Shown in pieces: positions 54,316 to 63,875 of a DNA stretch of 64,000 nucleotides. The stretch lies in NCBI GenBank assembly GCA_902494085.1, contig CABURU010000004.1:62001-126000 (forward strand), read 5' to 3'. Within the stretch, counting starts at the first letter, position 1. Each line of letters begins with the position of its first letter. The notes under the pieces are model-generated. The model saw nothing but the letters and a program-made list of their open reading frames with translations. It was not told the DNA's origin and searched no databases. A program made the translations under genes and the position numbers. Source of the stretch: an uncultured Collinsella sp. (GTDB lineage: Bacteria > Actinomycetota > Coriobacteriia > Coriobacteriales > Coriobacteriaceae).

Positions 54316-55103
54316 TGGAAAAACCGCACGTCGATACAACCGTTGTTGAAGTGCCGGCCGACCTTGCGTCGCCGGCGCTTTACCGTATCGACGCTGCCCA
54401 CCACCCTCGTGTCGACCGTGCCGAGATGCTGCGGTATCTGGGCTACGGCGGCCAGCAGATTGAGCCCGAGCTGTCACGACGAATTGAGCTTGTAGTCGAG
54501 CGCCTAGAGCTGGATATCGAGCCCCGCGGCGTGCGACGCGTGTTTGCCGTCGATGCCACGGGCGTCGACGAGCAGGGCGAGCCCTGCATTCGCTTGGTCG
54601 GCACCAACGTTGAGCTGCGAGGTCTCGATATCTATCGACATCTCAAAGATGCCCGCTTTGCCGCGCTCATGGCATGCACCCTCGGCATGGACGCCGAGCG
54701 TCGCCTGCGCACCACGGGAGCCCAACATCCCCTGGAGGGCGCCGTGCTCGACGCCGCGTGCTCCGCTTACGTGGAAGCCGCCGTTGAGCAAATGGACCAG
54801 CAGGTCAAGACGGACGCCGCCGTTCATGGGCTCGCCGGTAACTGGCGCTTCAGTCCCGGCTACGGCGACTGCCCGCTCTCGGCCCAGCGCTCGATCGTCA
54901 ATGCGCTCAACGCCACGCGGCTCATCGGGCTTACCGTCACACCCACCAGCCTGCTCATGCCCACCAAGAGCGTGACCGCGGTAATCGGTCTGTTCGACGG
55001 CGAGGTCCACGACGCCCAGAGCCGCCCCACCTGCAATATCTGCCGCATGCGCGAGCACTGCCGCTTCCGCGCCGCCCACACCACCTGCTATTCCAGCCAT
55101 TAG
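54315..55103 (+). CDS. Stand-alone methionine synthase activation domain protein
   Basis: The 262-residue protein matches the vitamin B12-dependent methionine synthase activation domain (SAM-binding reactivation module), here as a separate chain: EMLRYLGYGGQQIEPELSRR, ALMACTLGMDAERRLR, the core RFSPGYGDCPLSAQRSIVNA (family motif R-x-SPGY-x-x-CP) and TPTSLLMPTKSVTAVIG. A Cys-rich tail (CNICRMREHC) follows. It would re-methylate oxidised cobalamin on MetH with SAM. It lies between metF and a metH lacking this domain, as in clostridia. Confidence 0.88.
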   Translation: MEKPHVDTTVVEVPADLASPALYRIDAAHHPRVDRAEMLRYLGYGGQQIEPELSRRIELVVERLELDIEPRGVRRVFAVDATGVDEQGEPCIRLVGTNVELRGLDIYRHLKDARFAALMACTLGMDAERRLRTTGAQHPLEGAVLDAACSAYVEAAVEQMDQQVKTDAAVHGLAGNWRFSPGYGDCPLSAQRSIVNALNATRLIGLTVTPTSLLMPTKSVTAVIGLFDGEVHDAQSRPTCNICRMREHCRFRAAHTTCYSSH

Positions 55104-55112
55104 GAGCCCTCG

Positions 55113-57671
55113 ATGTTTACTCCGCTTATCACTCATGATTCTGACGGCACTGCATTGGCGGCACCCGTTGATGCCGCACGTCGCAACGGTGCCACGTACA
55201 AGACGCGCACGATCGACGATCTGCGCATTAAGGACGATCACCTGCGTGCGGCCATCGAGGGCACGGGACACCTGCTGTTCGACGGCGGCATGGGCACCAT
55301 GTTGCAGGCCGCTGGCATGAAGGCCGGCGCCCTGCCCGAGCTGCTCAACTTTGAGGAGCCTCAGGTTATCACCGATATCCAACGTCAATATGTCGAGGCT
55401 GGCTGTGACGTGATCACCGCCAACACCTTTGGCGCCAACGCCCACAAGCTCGACGGTGCTGCCACCGTGGCAGACGTCTTTGCCGCGGCCGTCACCTGCG
55501 CCCGCGAGGCCGGCGCCCGCTACGTCGCCGGCGATATCGGCCCCATCGGCGCGCTGCTTCGTCCCTTAGGCACCCTCAGCTTTGACGAGGCCTACGACCT
55601 TTTTGCCGAGGAAGTGCGCGCCGGCGTCGCCGCGGGTGTGGACCTCTTTATTATCGAAACCATGACCGACCTTGCCGAGATCAAGGCGGCCGTCCTCGCC
55701 TGCCGCGAGAACTCCGACCTGCCCGTCTTTGCCACCATGACCTTCGAGGAAGACGGTCGCACCTTCCTGGGAACGAGTCCCGAGGTCGCCGCCATCACGC
55801 TCGATGCCATCGGCACCGACGTTTTGGGCATCAACTGCAGCCAAGGACCGGCCGAGCTCCGAGGACTCGCCGCACGTATGCTCACCGTTACCGACAAGCC
55901 CATTATGGTGCAGGCCAACGCGGGACTCCCCCATGTGGACGATGACGGCAATACCGTCTTTGATATCCAAGCCCCCGAATACGCCGAGGCCGTCGCCGGC
56001 ATGATCGAGGACGGCGTGAGCGTCGTGGGCGGTTGCTGCGGCACCACGCCGGCGCACATGGCGGCCTTGCGCACGCTTATCGACAACCACACGCCCAGCC
56101 CGCGCCGCCGCAAGCCCAGCATGTCGGTCACGAGCGCCCAAACGGTCGTGGACCTTCCCTGCGACGAACATAAGATCGCCGTCATCGGCGAGCGCATCAA
56201 CCCCACCGGCAAAAAGCGTCTGCAGCAGGCCCTGCGCGACGGCGACCTGGACTACGTCGTGAGCCAGGGCATTAGCCAGCAGGAACAGGGCGCCGACATC
56301 CTGGACGTCAACGTCGGCCTGCCCGAGATCGACGAGGTCAAGATCATCCAACAGGCGACCGAACAGCTCCAGGGCTCCACGCTCCTGCCGCTGCAGATCG
56401 ACTCCACCGATCCTGCAGCCGTCGAGGCCGCCGTGCGCCGCTACGCCGGCAAGCCCATCATCAACTCGGTCAATGGCAAGCAGCAGATCATGGATGAGAT
56501 CTTTCCGCTGGTCGCCCACTACGGCACCAACGTTGTCGGCCTTACGCTCGACGAAGGCGGCATCCCCGATACCGTCGAGGCTCGCTTCGCCATCGCCGAG
56601 CGCATCGTGGCCGAGGCTGCCCGCTACGGCATCGGACCGGACCGCATCCTCATCGACTGCCTGGTCATGACCGCCTCGACCAATCAGCGCCAGGCCGAGC
56701 AGATCCTGCGCGCCATGTCCCTGTGCAAGGAGCGCCTGGGCGTCAAATGCGCGCTCGGCGTGTCGAACATCAGCTTTGGCCTGCCTGCCCGCCCGCTGCT
56801 AGGCTCGGTCTTTTTGGCTGCCGCTTTTGGCGCAGGCCTGGACGCTCCCATCATGAACCCGGGCTCCAAGCGCTTTATGGATACCGTCTACAGCTATCGC
56901 GTCTTGAGCGTTGAGGATGAGGGCTCGACCGGATACATCGAGCGATACGCCGGCTGGACCGATCCGTATAAGATCGCCGCAAACCCGGCAGCAGCTCAGG
57001 CTGCATCGAGTGATGCCGCGCCTGCCGCGGGCACCGCCGGCACCGACGGCAACGACGACCCGATTCGTCGCATGGTCGTCTCGGGCCGCAAAGGCGAGAT
57101 CGCTGCCGAGACCGAGCGTCTGCTGGCAGACCACGACGCCATGGACCTCATCAACAATCACTTTATCCCCGCCCTCGACGAGGTTGGCGTCCTCTTTGAC
57201 CAAGGCAAGTTCTTCTTGCCGCAGCTCATGGCCTCGGCCGAGGCCGCACGCGTGGGCTTCGACACCATCAAGCGCCTGATGCCCGCCGGCGAGATCGCCG
57301 ACAAGGGCAAGATCTGCGTGGCCACCGTCAAGGGCGACATCCACGATATTGGCAAGAACATCGTCAAAATGCTGCTCGATAACTACGGCTACACCGTCTT
57401 TGACCTAGGCCGCGACGTCGACCCGCAAGAGGTACTCAAGACCGTGCAGGAGCGTGACATTAAGCTCGTCGGCCTCTCGGCGCTTATGACTACCACGGTC
57501 GTCGCCATGGAGGAGACCATCAAGTTGCTCCATGCCGAGGTGCCGGGCGTCAAGATCATCGTGGGCGGCGCCGTACTCACCCCCGAATACGCCAAGCAGA
57601 TCGGCGCGGACTACTACGCTAAGGACGCCGCCGAAAGCGCTCGTATCGCCGAAGAGGTCTTTGGGCAGTAA
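55113..57671 (+). CDS. metH: Cobalamin-dependent methionine synthase (lacking the activation domain)
   Basis: MetH transfers methyl from 5-methyl-THF to homocysteine through cobalamin. The 852 residues contain, in order, the homocysteine domain (about 60-330) with zinc Cys in GINCSQGP and VGGCCGTTPAH, the pterin-binding barrel (about 350-620, VIGERINPTGKKRL), the helical cap (about 650-730) and the B12 domain with the cobalt ligand His744 in DIHDIGKNIV plus GLSALMTTT and IVGGAVLT. E. coli MetH has about 1230 residues because it includes the activation domain; here that domain is the upstream gene. The first 55 residues are an unusual extension. Confidence 0.95.
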   Translation: MFTPLITHDSDGTALAAPVDAARRNGATYKTRTIDDLRIKDDHLRAAIEGTGHLLFDGGMGTMLQAAGMKAGALPELLNFEEPQVITDIQRQYVEAGCDVITANTFGANAHKLDGAATVADVFAAAVTCAREAGARYVAGDIGPIGALLRPLGTLSFDEAYDLFAEEVRAGVAAGVDLFIIETMTDLAEIKAAVLACRENSDLPVFATMTFEEDGRTFLGTSPEVAAITLDAIGTDVLGINCSQGPAELRGLAARMLTVTDKPIMVQANAGLPHVDDDGNTVFDIQAPEYAEAVAGMIEDGVSVVGGCCGTTPAHMAALRTLIDNHTPSPRRRKPSMSVTSAQTVVDLPCDEHKIAVIGERINPTGKKRLQQALRDGDLDYVVSQGISQQEQGADILDVNVGLPEIDEVKIIQQATEQLQGSTLLPLQIDSTDPAAVEAAVRRYAGKPIINSVNGKQQIMDEIFPLVAHYGTNVVGLTLDEGGIPDTVEARFAIAERIVAEAARYGIGPDRILIDCLVMTASTNQRQAEQILRAMSLCKERLGVKCALGVSNISFGLPARPLLGSVFLAAAFGAGLDAPIMNPGSKRFMDTVYSYRVLSVEDEGSTGYIERYAGWTDPYKIAANPAAAQAASSDAAPAAGTAGTDGNDDPIRRMVVSGRKGEIAAETERLLADHDAMDLINNHFIPALDEVGVLFDQGKFFLPQLMASAEAARVGFDTIKRLMPAGEIADKGKICVATVKGDIHDIGKNIVKMLLDNYGYTVFDLGRDVDPQEVLKTVQERDIKLVGLSALMTTTVVAMEETIKLLHAEVPGVKIIVGGAVLTPEYAKQIGADYYAKDAAESARIAEEVFGQ

Positions 57672-57696
57672 CACAACGGAAACAACCGAGCACCAA

Positions 57697-57734
57697 AACG
57701 TGCCGCATGCGCCACTTGGCACGTGCGGCACGTT
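57697..57734 (+). terminator. 11-bp hairpin between metH and the UPF0210 gene
   Basis: AACGTGCCGCA (57697-57707) pairs perfectly with 57724-57734. An inner GCCA/TGGC pair can form. No T-run follows. Confidence 0.6.
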
Positions 57735-57779
57735 AGAATAGATAAGACTATGCTCGTTTTGGCAGATAGGAGCGCAAGG

Positions 57780-59144
57780 ATGGCGATCACGCCCGCAGAA
57801 ATCGCGGAAACCCGCGGCATGGTTGAGGAGCAGAACCTCGACATCAGGACCATCACCATGGGTGTTTCGCTCATGGGTTGCGGTGACGAGAACCTCGACC
57901 GCATGTGCACGAAGATCTACGACCACGTGACGCACACGGCTGAGTATCTGGTCGAGACCGCCGAGAACCTCGAGCGCGAGTACGGTATCCCCATCGTCAA
58001 CAAGCGCGTTTCCGTCACCCCGGTGGCGCAGATTGCCGCGTGCTGCAAGGATGAGGACCTCACCCCCATCGCGCATGCCCTCGACCGCGCGGCCGAGACG
58101 CTCGGCATCGATTACCTGGGCGGCTTCTCCGCGCTCGTCCAGAAGGGCATCGGCGACGCCGACCGTCGCGTCATCCAGTCCATCCCCCAGGCGCTCGCCA
58201 CCACGAGCCGCGTCTGCTCCAGCGTCAACGTCGCCAGCCTGCGCGCCGGTATCAACATGGACGCCGTGCTTATGGCCGCCCAGACCATCATCGATGCCGC
58301 TAAACTCACGGCCGACCAGGACTCCGTCGGCGCTTCCAAATTTGTCTGCTTTGCCAATATGGTCGAGGACTCCCCGTTTATGGCGGGCGCCGTCCACGGC
58401 GGTGGCGAGGCCGACGCCGTCATCAACGTAGGCGTCTCGGGCCCCGGCGTTATGGCCGCAGCCCTGGAGACGCTGCCCGATTCCGCATCGATGATGGAAG
58501 TCGCCGAAAAGATCAAGCAGACCGCCTTTAAGATCACCCGTGCCGGCGAGCTCATGAGCCGCGAGGCCGCCCATCGCCTGGGTGTCGAGAAGGGCATTGT
58601 CGACCTGTCGCTGGCTCCCACGCCTGCCATCGGCGACTCCGTTGCCCGTATCCTCGAGATCATCGGCGTGGGCACCTGCGGCGGCCCGGGCACGACCTGC
58701 GCGCTCGCCATGCTCAACGATGCCGTCAAGAAGGGCGGCGTCATGGCAAGCTCCAGCGTGGGCGGTCTCTCCGGTGCCTTTATCCCCGTGTCCGAGGACG
58801 CCGGCATGATCGCCGCCGTCGAGGCCGGTGCGCTTTCGCTCGAGAAGCTCGAGGCCATGACCTGCGTGTGCTCCGTTGGCCTGGACATGATCGCCATCCC
58901 CGGCGACACCCCGGTCGAGACCATCGCCGGCATCATCGCCGACGAGATGGCCATCGGCGTCATCAACAACAAGACCACGGCCGTCCGCGTGATTCCCGCC
59001 ATTGGCAAGGGCGTGGGCGACTGCGTCGAGTACGGTGGCCTGTTTGGCCGTGCGCCCATCATGCCGGTGAACCCCAACGCCGGCACCGTGCTTGCCCACC
59101 GCGGTGGACGCTTCCCGGCACCGCTGAACTCGCTGAAGAACTAG
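57780..59144 (+). CDS. UPF0210 (DUF711) family protein
   Basis: The 454-residue protein shows the whole family pattern: [93 protein letters not shown] and [12 protein letters not shown]. Relatives are glycyl-radical-enzyme-like in fold, but their function is unresolved. In many Gram-positives it is preceded by a small ACT-domain gene (UPF0237); here a hairpin and metH precede it instead. The ATG at 57780 is favoured; AGGAG lies 9 bases upstream. Confidence 0.93.
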   Translation: MAITPAEIAETRGMVEEQNLDIRTITMGVSLMGCGDENLDRMCTKIYDHVTHTAEYLVETAENLEREYGIPIVNKRVSVTPVAQIAACCKDEDLTPIAHALDRAAETLGIDYLGGFSALVQKGIGDADRRVIQSIPQALATTSRVCSSVNVASLRAGINMDAVLMAAQTIIDAAKLTADQDSVGASKFVCFANMVEDSPFMAGAVHGGGEADAVINVGVSGPGVMAAALETLPDSASMMEVAEKIKQTAFKITRAGELMSREAAHRLGVEKGIVDLSLAPTPAIGDSVARILEIIGVGTCGGPGTTCALAMLNDAVKKGGVMASSSVGGLSGAFIPVSEDAGMIAAVEAGALSLEKLEAMTCVCSVGLDMIAIPGDTPVETIAGIIADEMAIGVINNKTTAVRVIPAIGKGVGDCVEYGGLFGRAPIMPVNPNAGTVLAHRGGRFPAPLNSLKN

Positions 59145-59161
59145 CTGAGGGGTTCGGGCGA

Positions 59162-59295
59162 GGAGCCCCGGGGAGGGCAAATATATAAGGTCGCCTGCTC
59201 GGACAGTCCTGACTCGCACGGAGAGCACATTAAGTGCTCTCCGGCTCGTGCGGAACTCGCGATCGACCTTATATATTTGCCCTCCCCGGGGCTCC
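59162..59295. repeat. 134-bp element with perfect 32-bp inverted arms and an inner hairpin
   Basis: Bases 59162-59193 (beginning GGAGCCCCGGGGAGGG, ending TATATAAGGTCG) are the exact inverse of 59264-59295. Inside, GGAGAGCAC (59220-59228) pairs with GTGCTCTCC (59234-59242), and TCGCACG / CGTGCGG flank it. The result is a long, cross-like structure with no coding potential. It is far larger than needed for a terminator and looks like a repeat element or a structured RNA. Confidence 0.75.
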
Positions 59296-59460
59296 CGCAC
59301 AACGGGACCTCGGTTGGGTTCTATCCCGGTTGCAGTTGCTTCGCTCCTGCCCGCCTTGGTTGTGAGGGCGGTTTGGCGTTGGGACGGTTCTTTCTGATAT
59401 ATGCTGGTTGCGGCTCTTCTTTTGGGAGGAGTCGCTTTTTTGTTGCTAGGAGGTTGGCCC

Positions 59461-60348
59461 GTGGTTGATGGGGACGCTCGCTCTGAGCTTCTTTCCGCTG
59501 ATTGGAATGGCGAATGGATGCGCCTGCAGGCTGGTCGGCGGCGGGCTGATGATTCTTTTGAGTGGGATAAAAGGGCTCGGCATTTTCGGCCGCTTGAGAC
59601 TGCTCCGTATGCCCGGGACTTTATGAAGCTGTTGGCGTTAAAGCCTGGTGAATCTGTGCTTGATATGGGGTGTGGGGCTGGGTCGATTGCTATTCCGCTT
59701 GCTCAGGCTGGGCATCCTGTGATTGCTGCCGACTTTTCCCCTGCTATGTTGGGCACGCTTGATGCTGGCATTGAGTACTATGGGCTCGAGGATCGCATTA
59801 CACCGCTTGAGCTTGCTTGGGATGATGATTGGGATTTGGTTGGACCGGTCGCGAAAGCAGTGGATGTGGCCTTTGCCAGTCGGTCGGTTACGACGACCAA
59901 TCTAAAAGGTGCGCTTGCCAAGCTTGATCGTACGGCTCGTCGGCGTTGTGCTGTCACGATGGTCGCCAACTCCAGCCCGCGCTATGATCTGCACTTGATG
60001 AACGCTATCGGTGCCTCGGTTACCTGCAGTAATGGCTTTGTGTACGCCTTCAACATCCTCATTCAGATGGGTGCGTTGCCGCAGGTTACGTACTTTGAAT
60101 CGCCCCGTCGCGACACCTTCGATAGCCTTGAGGCGGGCGTAGCAGATTTTTCCCGTATGCTCGAGCATGGCAACGAGGATAAGATCGACCGCCTGCGCGA
60201 CTACATCGCTCAACACATGATTGAGAATCCCCGTGCCGGCGAGCCAGGCTCCAAGGGCGTACCGCAGGGACGCTACATGCTCGACCACGTCCGCAAGGTC
60301 CGTTGGGCGTTTATTGCATGGGAGCCGGTCTCTGCGCCCAGCTCATAG
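59461..60348 (+). CDS. SAM-dependent methyltransferase, orphan
   Basis: The 295-residue class I methyltransferase shows motif I VLDMGCGAGSIAIPLA, VIAADFSPAMLGTLDAG, and a post-I region VDVAFASRSVTTTNLKGALA. The GTG at 61 bases into the open frame (59461) is preferred because AGGAGG lies 8 bases upstream; the 20 residues before it are a hydrophobic artefact. The first half uses many GCT, CTT, GAT and TTT codons, unlike the GC-ending codons around it, while the last third looks native. Substrate unknown. It lies just after the large inverted-repeat element. Confidence 0.78.
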   Translation: MVDGDARSELLSADWNGEWMRLQAGRRRADDSFEWDKRARHFRPLETAPYARDFMKLLALKPGESVLDMGCGAGSIAIPLAQAGHPVIAADFSPAMLGTLDAGIEYYGLEDRITPLELAWDDDWDLVGPVAKAVDVAFASRSVTTTNLKGALAKLDRTARRRCAVTMVANSSPRYDLHLMNAIGASVTCSNGFVYAFNILIQMGALPQVTYFESPRRDTFDSLEAGVADFSRMLEHGNEDKIDRLRDYIAQHMIENPRAGEPGSKGVPQGRYMLDHVRKVRWAFIAWEPVSAPSS

Positions 60349-60506
60349 CCTGTTCGCAGCCCGCACTGCCCACTCACTCGGCATCCGCATTCTTTTTGAA
60401 CTGGGCAAACGCGCTCCACACCGCGCCGTTCCTGCGCTATCGTGGGACAGCTCACGTAGATTAAGGCCCCGTCGCGGGGCGCCCCATACATAGAAAGCGA
60501 GAACCC

Positions 60507-60806
60507 ATGGCACTGACAGGAGCCCAGGTCAAGCAGCTTCGCAGCATGGCCCATCACCTCAACCCCGCCATCATCATCGGCAAGTCCGACGTCAACGAGG
60601 GCACCGTCGAGCAGACGGTCGCCTACCTGGAGAAGCACGAGCTCGTTAAGTGCTCCGTGCTCGATGGCTCCAGCCTTTCCGCCCGCGAGGCCGCCGAAGA
60701 GCTCGCTGAGCGCTGCCACGCCGAGGTCGTCCAGGTTATCGGCCGCAAGTTCTCACTGTATCGCGAGTCCTCGCGCAAGGACATCGAGAAGATCAAGCTC
60801 GTCTAA
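60507..60806 (+). CDS. yhbY: YhbY/CRM-domain RNA-binding protein
   Basis: The 99-residue protein is a single CRM domain: LTGAQVKQLRSMAHHLNPAI, IIGKSDVNEGTVEQTVAYLE, HELVKCSVLDGSSLSAREAA and IGRKFSLYR, with the GxxG-like loop at IGKS. YhbY binds pre-50S ribosomal particles. It has its own terminator. Confidence 0.93.
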   Translation: MALTGAQVKQLRSMAHHLNPAIIIGKSDVNEGTVEQTVAYLEKHELVKCSVLDGSSLSAREAAEELAERCHAEVVQVIGRKFSLYRESSRKDIEKIKLV

Positions 60807-60843
60807 GAGCCAATGATCCGGCGAGCCAACATATAGCAAGCTT

Positions 60844-60878
60844 ACGGGCGCCCAAGTACTTCGGGCGCCCGTTTTTTA
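60844..60878. terminator. Bidirectional terminator between yhbY and the AAA/BTAD regulator
   Basis: ACGGGCGCCC (60844-60853) pairs with 60863-60872 and TTTTTTA follows on the plus strand; the minus-strand gene ends at 60876 inside it. Confidence 0.85.
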
Positions 60879-63875
60879 TCGCTCGACCAACACGCGATTG
60901 AGCCGCCCCTCCACCAAGCGCTCGTATAGACGCCGCGTCTCGGGCTCGGGCACGCCATTGACCTGCTCCCTCAGATGGTGCATATGCCCGCTGTACAGCT
61001 CGACGATATCGCGCCGCCGCCCCGCCGCACTGTAGACGCGCATGGCGCAGCGCACCATATCCTCACGCGCCGTTTCCTGTCGAAGCCCCGACTCCGCCAG
61101 CCAAATCGCCGACTGCAGATCGTTTTCTTCTAGAGCGGCATTTGCTCCCTTAATCATGCAATCGATGTACTTTGACTGCATAATGCGTCGCATGCGCAAA
61201 AAGTAGGTGGGATTACAGCCATTGGGAACATACAGCGGTCCGGCATAAAGCTGCTCAATCTTAAGGCACAGCTCAACTAAATGGGGTCCGCGCGCACCCG
61301 TGCGATTTCCCAAAACCTCGCGGCTTATCTGGTCAAACAGCCGTACATCGGTCTTGACGTAGTCGCCGTTGAGTCCGATGCATTCATTTTGGATGAGCAC
61401 ACACGACTTGCCATCCGGCGTCGGCCCCAAAGCCGACCGCAAGCGCGATATCGTCGAGTACAGGTTATTGCGGGCGCTATTGAACTCGGCATGGGGCCAC
61501 AGCTCCATGGCCAGCGTCTCACGATCGACGAGCGCATCCATGCCCAGCGCAAGCCGCTCGGCAAGTGTCGCCGCCTTCTTGCGACGCCACATTTTGTCCG
61601 TGATGGGAAACCCGTCGCGCTCGGCGCGAAACGCACCAAACATGCGAATCTCGATATGGTCGATGGTATCAACGGCTTCAACCTCGCCAGCCTGGAACAG
61701 GCGCTCGCCCTCCCCTTCCAAATCGTCGCGCAGCGAGTACCGCGACAGTTCGCGCACGGGAAGCTTCTTGCGTATCCTGGCCGCCGGCTCGCCCAGACAA
61801 TGCATGGCAAGGCGCGCAAAGAGCCGATACGATGGCTCTAGAATCCCCGCACGATTCATGGACATCCAGGCCGCAAGGTCGCTGTCTCGGCCCGCACAGG
61901 CCAAATGCAGCGCCACCATCCAGGCTTCTGCGCCACCAACCTGCGTCTGGCTTATATCGAGCAACTCCGCTTCCTCGCGCACCGAAACCATCGATGTATT
62001 TCGCAGATATGCCGCGCGCTCCAGCAGCAATGCGTTATCGCGCATGTACGCAATCGACTCCTCGGCAAGTTTGAGCACTTGGACCGCACGGAACTTTGCA
62101 TTAACCGGCCGTCCCTCTGCCAGCGACTGCCAGCCTTCTAACAACAGGCCAAACAGCTGAATCTGGTTGTCGCGCATGCGCACGGCAAAACGATCGAGCT
62201 CGTTGAACGCCGCGTCGTCGGTTACCGGCAAGCCGGAAAGGAGCCGCCGTGCCGCCAACACCATGCGCACCCAGATAGCCATCGCCTTAAGTCCACGTAC
62301 GTCGAGCGCCTCCCGCACCACCGTCATCTCGTCGTCGCGCTCGTCGGTTCCTGCAAACGACCCGTCAAAGAGCTCCACCAGCATGCTGTCGGCCCGTATA
62401 ACAATCCCCGCGATGTCGAGCTCGCAGTCGTAGGCCTTGCTCGTTTTGAGCTGCTGTAGAACGTCGCCGTCATCTCCCCGTTCGGTCAGGCATCGCTTGA
62501 CCTCGATATGCGCAGACAACATGTCGAGTGCGGTGTGGGACGTCTCTATTTCTGGCACGGCCAGGTTCGTAGGAAGCCCAAGCCCGTTGTCCCCATAGCA
62601 AACAGCCGTCAGTGTCTGGGCTACCCTCCATGAAACAGGGTCTATTTCACAGGCTGCCCGTTCGCCCTCGCGCTCGATGACCGATGCCATATAGCGGGCG
62701 AGCTTTGTGTTGGACACGCTGACCGCTGCCAGATATACGCCAAGCGCCTCGGCAGGCGTTGGCTCTAGAGCCGGATCGTCGGCATCGATCGTACCCAGCG
62801 CTGCTCGGCAGATATCGGCCCCGTGCCCCGTCAGAGCAAGATCGACCCCATACTGCCCAGCAAGTTCAAGGACCGCCTCACGGTCCAAAAAGGCGTCCGC
62901 CAGGCCCATCGCCGCATCGCATCGGCCCGCCTTAAGCAAAATCCGGGCCGCCCTCGGAACAAGTTCGGGGCGAACCTCGGCCACCAACTTACGCAAACGC
63001 AAGCGTCCGTTATCCTCCGTGCCCAGACACGTAAAACTCCGCTCGGCGGGATCCAAGCCAAAGATCGGGTAGTCGCGTACAAAGTAGGACTGGTCGACCA
63101 TCGACAGTCTCACCCCGCAAGCCTCGAGTTCCGAGATATTGCCCTCGCCCATCAAAACCATGAGACATGCCACGCAAAACAGCGCATTATTGTCGAGCGA
63201 AGCCAGATCGACAAGTGCCGCGCCATATACGTTGACAATCTCGTTTTCGAGCAGACCGGCTACGTCGCCTTGGCCATACAGACCCGTCTGCAATGCCGAA
63301 ACGAGCTCGGGCACGCCCTGCGTGAGCTGATAAAAGTCGAGCGATGTGCTGATCGAAAACGCCGATGCCCACGCCGAATACTCATAGGCATGCACCTTGA
63401 GCATCTGCGCATTGATCTTAACCGAATCGCCCAGCCCGTGAATCAGCTGACGATTTGAAGGACGGCAGGAAATAAAGACCCCTACCCCCATAGCGCGCAG
63501 GCCGCGAATCCTGTCGATGAGGTCCTCGGTATCGTGCTGATCGAGGTTTGGCACATTATCAATCGCGATAAGGGAATGCGGTTTGTCTTTGAGTTCTTCA
63601 GTAACCACCTCGAGCTGCATAAACACCTCGCGCCCAGTGGCGCGATCGGCCTCGATAATCCGCACGGGGCCTCGCGTCGGGTCGCATTTAACCTCATGGG
63701 TGTACTGCAGCAGCACCGAGGTCTTCCCAAACCCGTCGGGCGCATAAAGAACCACGATGCCGGCCTTTCGGCCCTTGGCGATAAGCTCATTCATCAAGCG
63801 TTCGCGTCGCACCATATAGCCTCCGCCCAGCGGCATCAGCTCGAGGTCGTCTATACCGCTCAAATCGTTTACCAT
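60876..63875 (-). CDS. Large AAA/STAND-type transcription regulator with C-terminal BTAD (SARP-like) domain
   Basis: The 999-residue regulator has an N-terminal nucleotide-binding domain (P-loop APDGFGKTS, residues 45-53; Walker B-like SLIAIDNV; sensor FISCRPSNRQ), a long helical repeat middle (about 300-720), and a C-terminal winged helix (DHIEIRMFGAFRAERDGFPI, WRRKKAATLAERLALG, FNSARNNLYSTISRLRSALG) followed by a bacterial transcriptional activation domain. The order resembles MalT/AfsR-type STAND regulators but with the DNA-binding domain placed as in SARPs near the C terminus. The signal and targets are unknown; no metabolic operon is adjacent in the window. The gene is autonomous, with a shared terminator. 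Confidence 0.82.
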   Translation of the reverse strand: MVNDLSGIDDLELMPLGGGYMVRRERLMNELIAKGRKAGIVVLYAPDGFGKTSVLLQYTHEVKCDPTRGPVRIIEADRATGREVFMQLEVVTEELKDKPHSLIAIDNVPNLDQHDTEDLIDRIRGLRAMGVGVFISCRPSNRQLIHGLGDSVKINAQMLKVHAYEYSAWASAFSISTSLDFYQLTQGVPELVSALQTGLYGQGDVAGLLENEIVNVYGAALVDLASLDNNALFCVACLMVLMGEGNISELEACGVRLSMVDQSYFVRDYPIFGLDPAERSFTCLGTEDNGRLRLRKLVAEVRPELVPRAARILLKAGRCDAAMGLADAFLDREAVLELAGQYGVDLALTGHGADICRAALGTIDADDPALEPTPAEALGVYLAAVSVSNTKLARYMASVIEREGERAACEIDPVSWRVAQTLTAVCYGDNGLGLPTNLAVPEIETSHTALDMLSAHIEVKRCLTERGDDGDVLQQLKTSKAYDCELDIAGIVIRADSMLVELFDGSFAGTDERDDEMTVVREALDVRGLKAMAIWVRMVLAARRLLSGLPVTDDAAFNELDRFAVRMRDNQIQLFGLLLEGWQSLAEGRPVNAKFRAVQVLKLAEESIAYMRDNALLLERAAYLRNTSMVSVREEAELLDISQTQVGGAEAWMVALHLACAGRDSDLAAWMSMNRAGILEPSYRLFARLAMHCLGEPAARIRKKLPVRELSRYSLRDDLEGEGERLFQAGEVEAVDTIDHIEIRMFGAFRAERDGFPITDKMWRRKKAATLAERLALGMDALVDRETLAMELWPHAEFNSARNNLYSTISRLRSALGPTPDGKSCVLIQNECIGLNGDYVKTDVRLFDQISREVLGNRTGARGPHLVELCLKIEQLYAGPLYVPNGCNPTYFLRMRRIMQSKYIDCMIKGANAALEENDLQSAIWLAESGLRQETAREDMVRCAMRVYSAAGRRRDIVELYSGHMHHLREQVNGVPEPETRRLYERLVEGRLNRVLVER

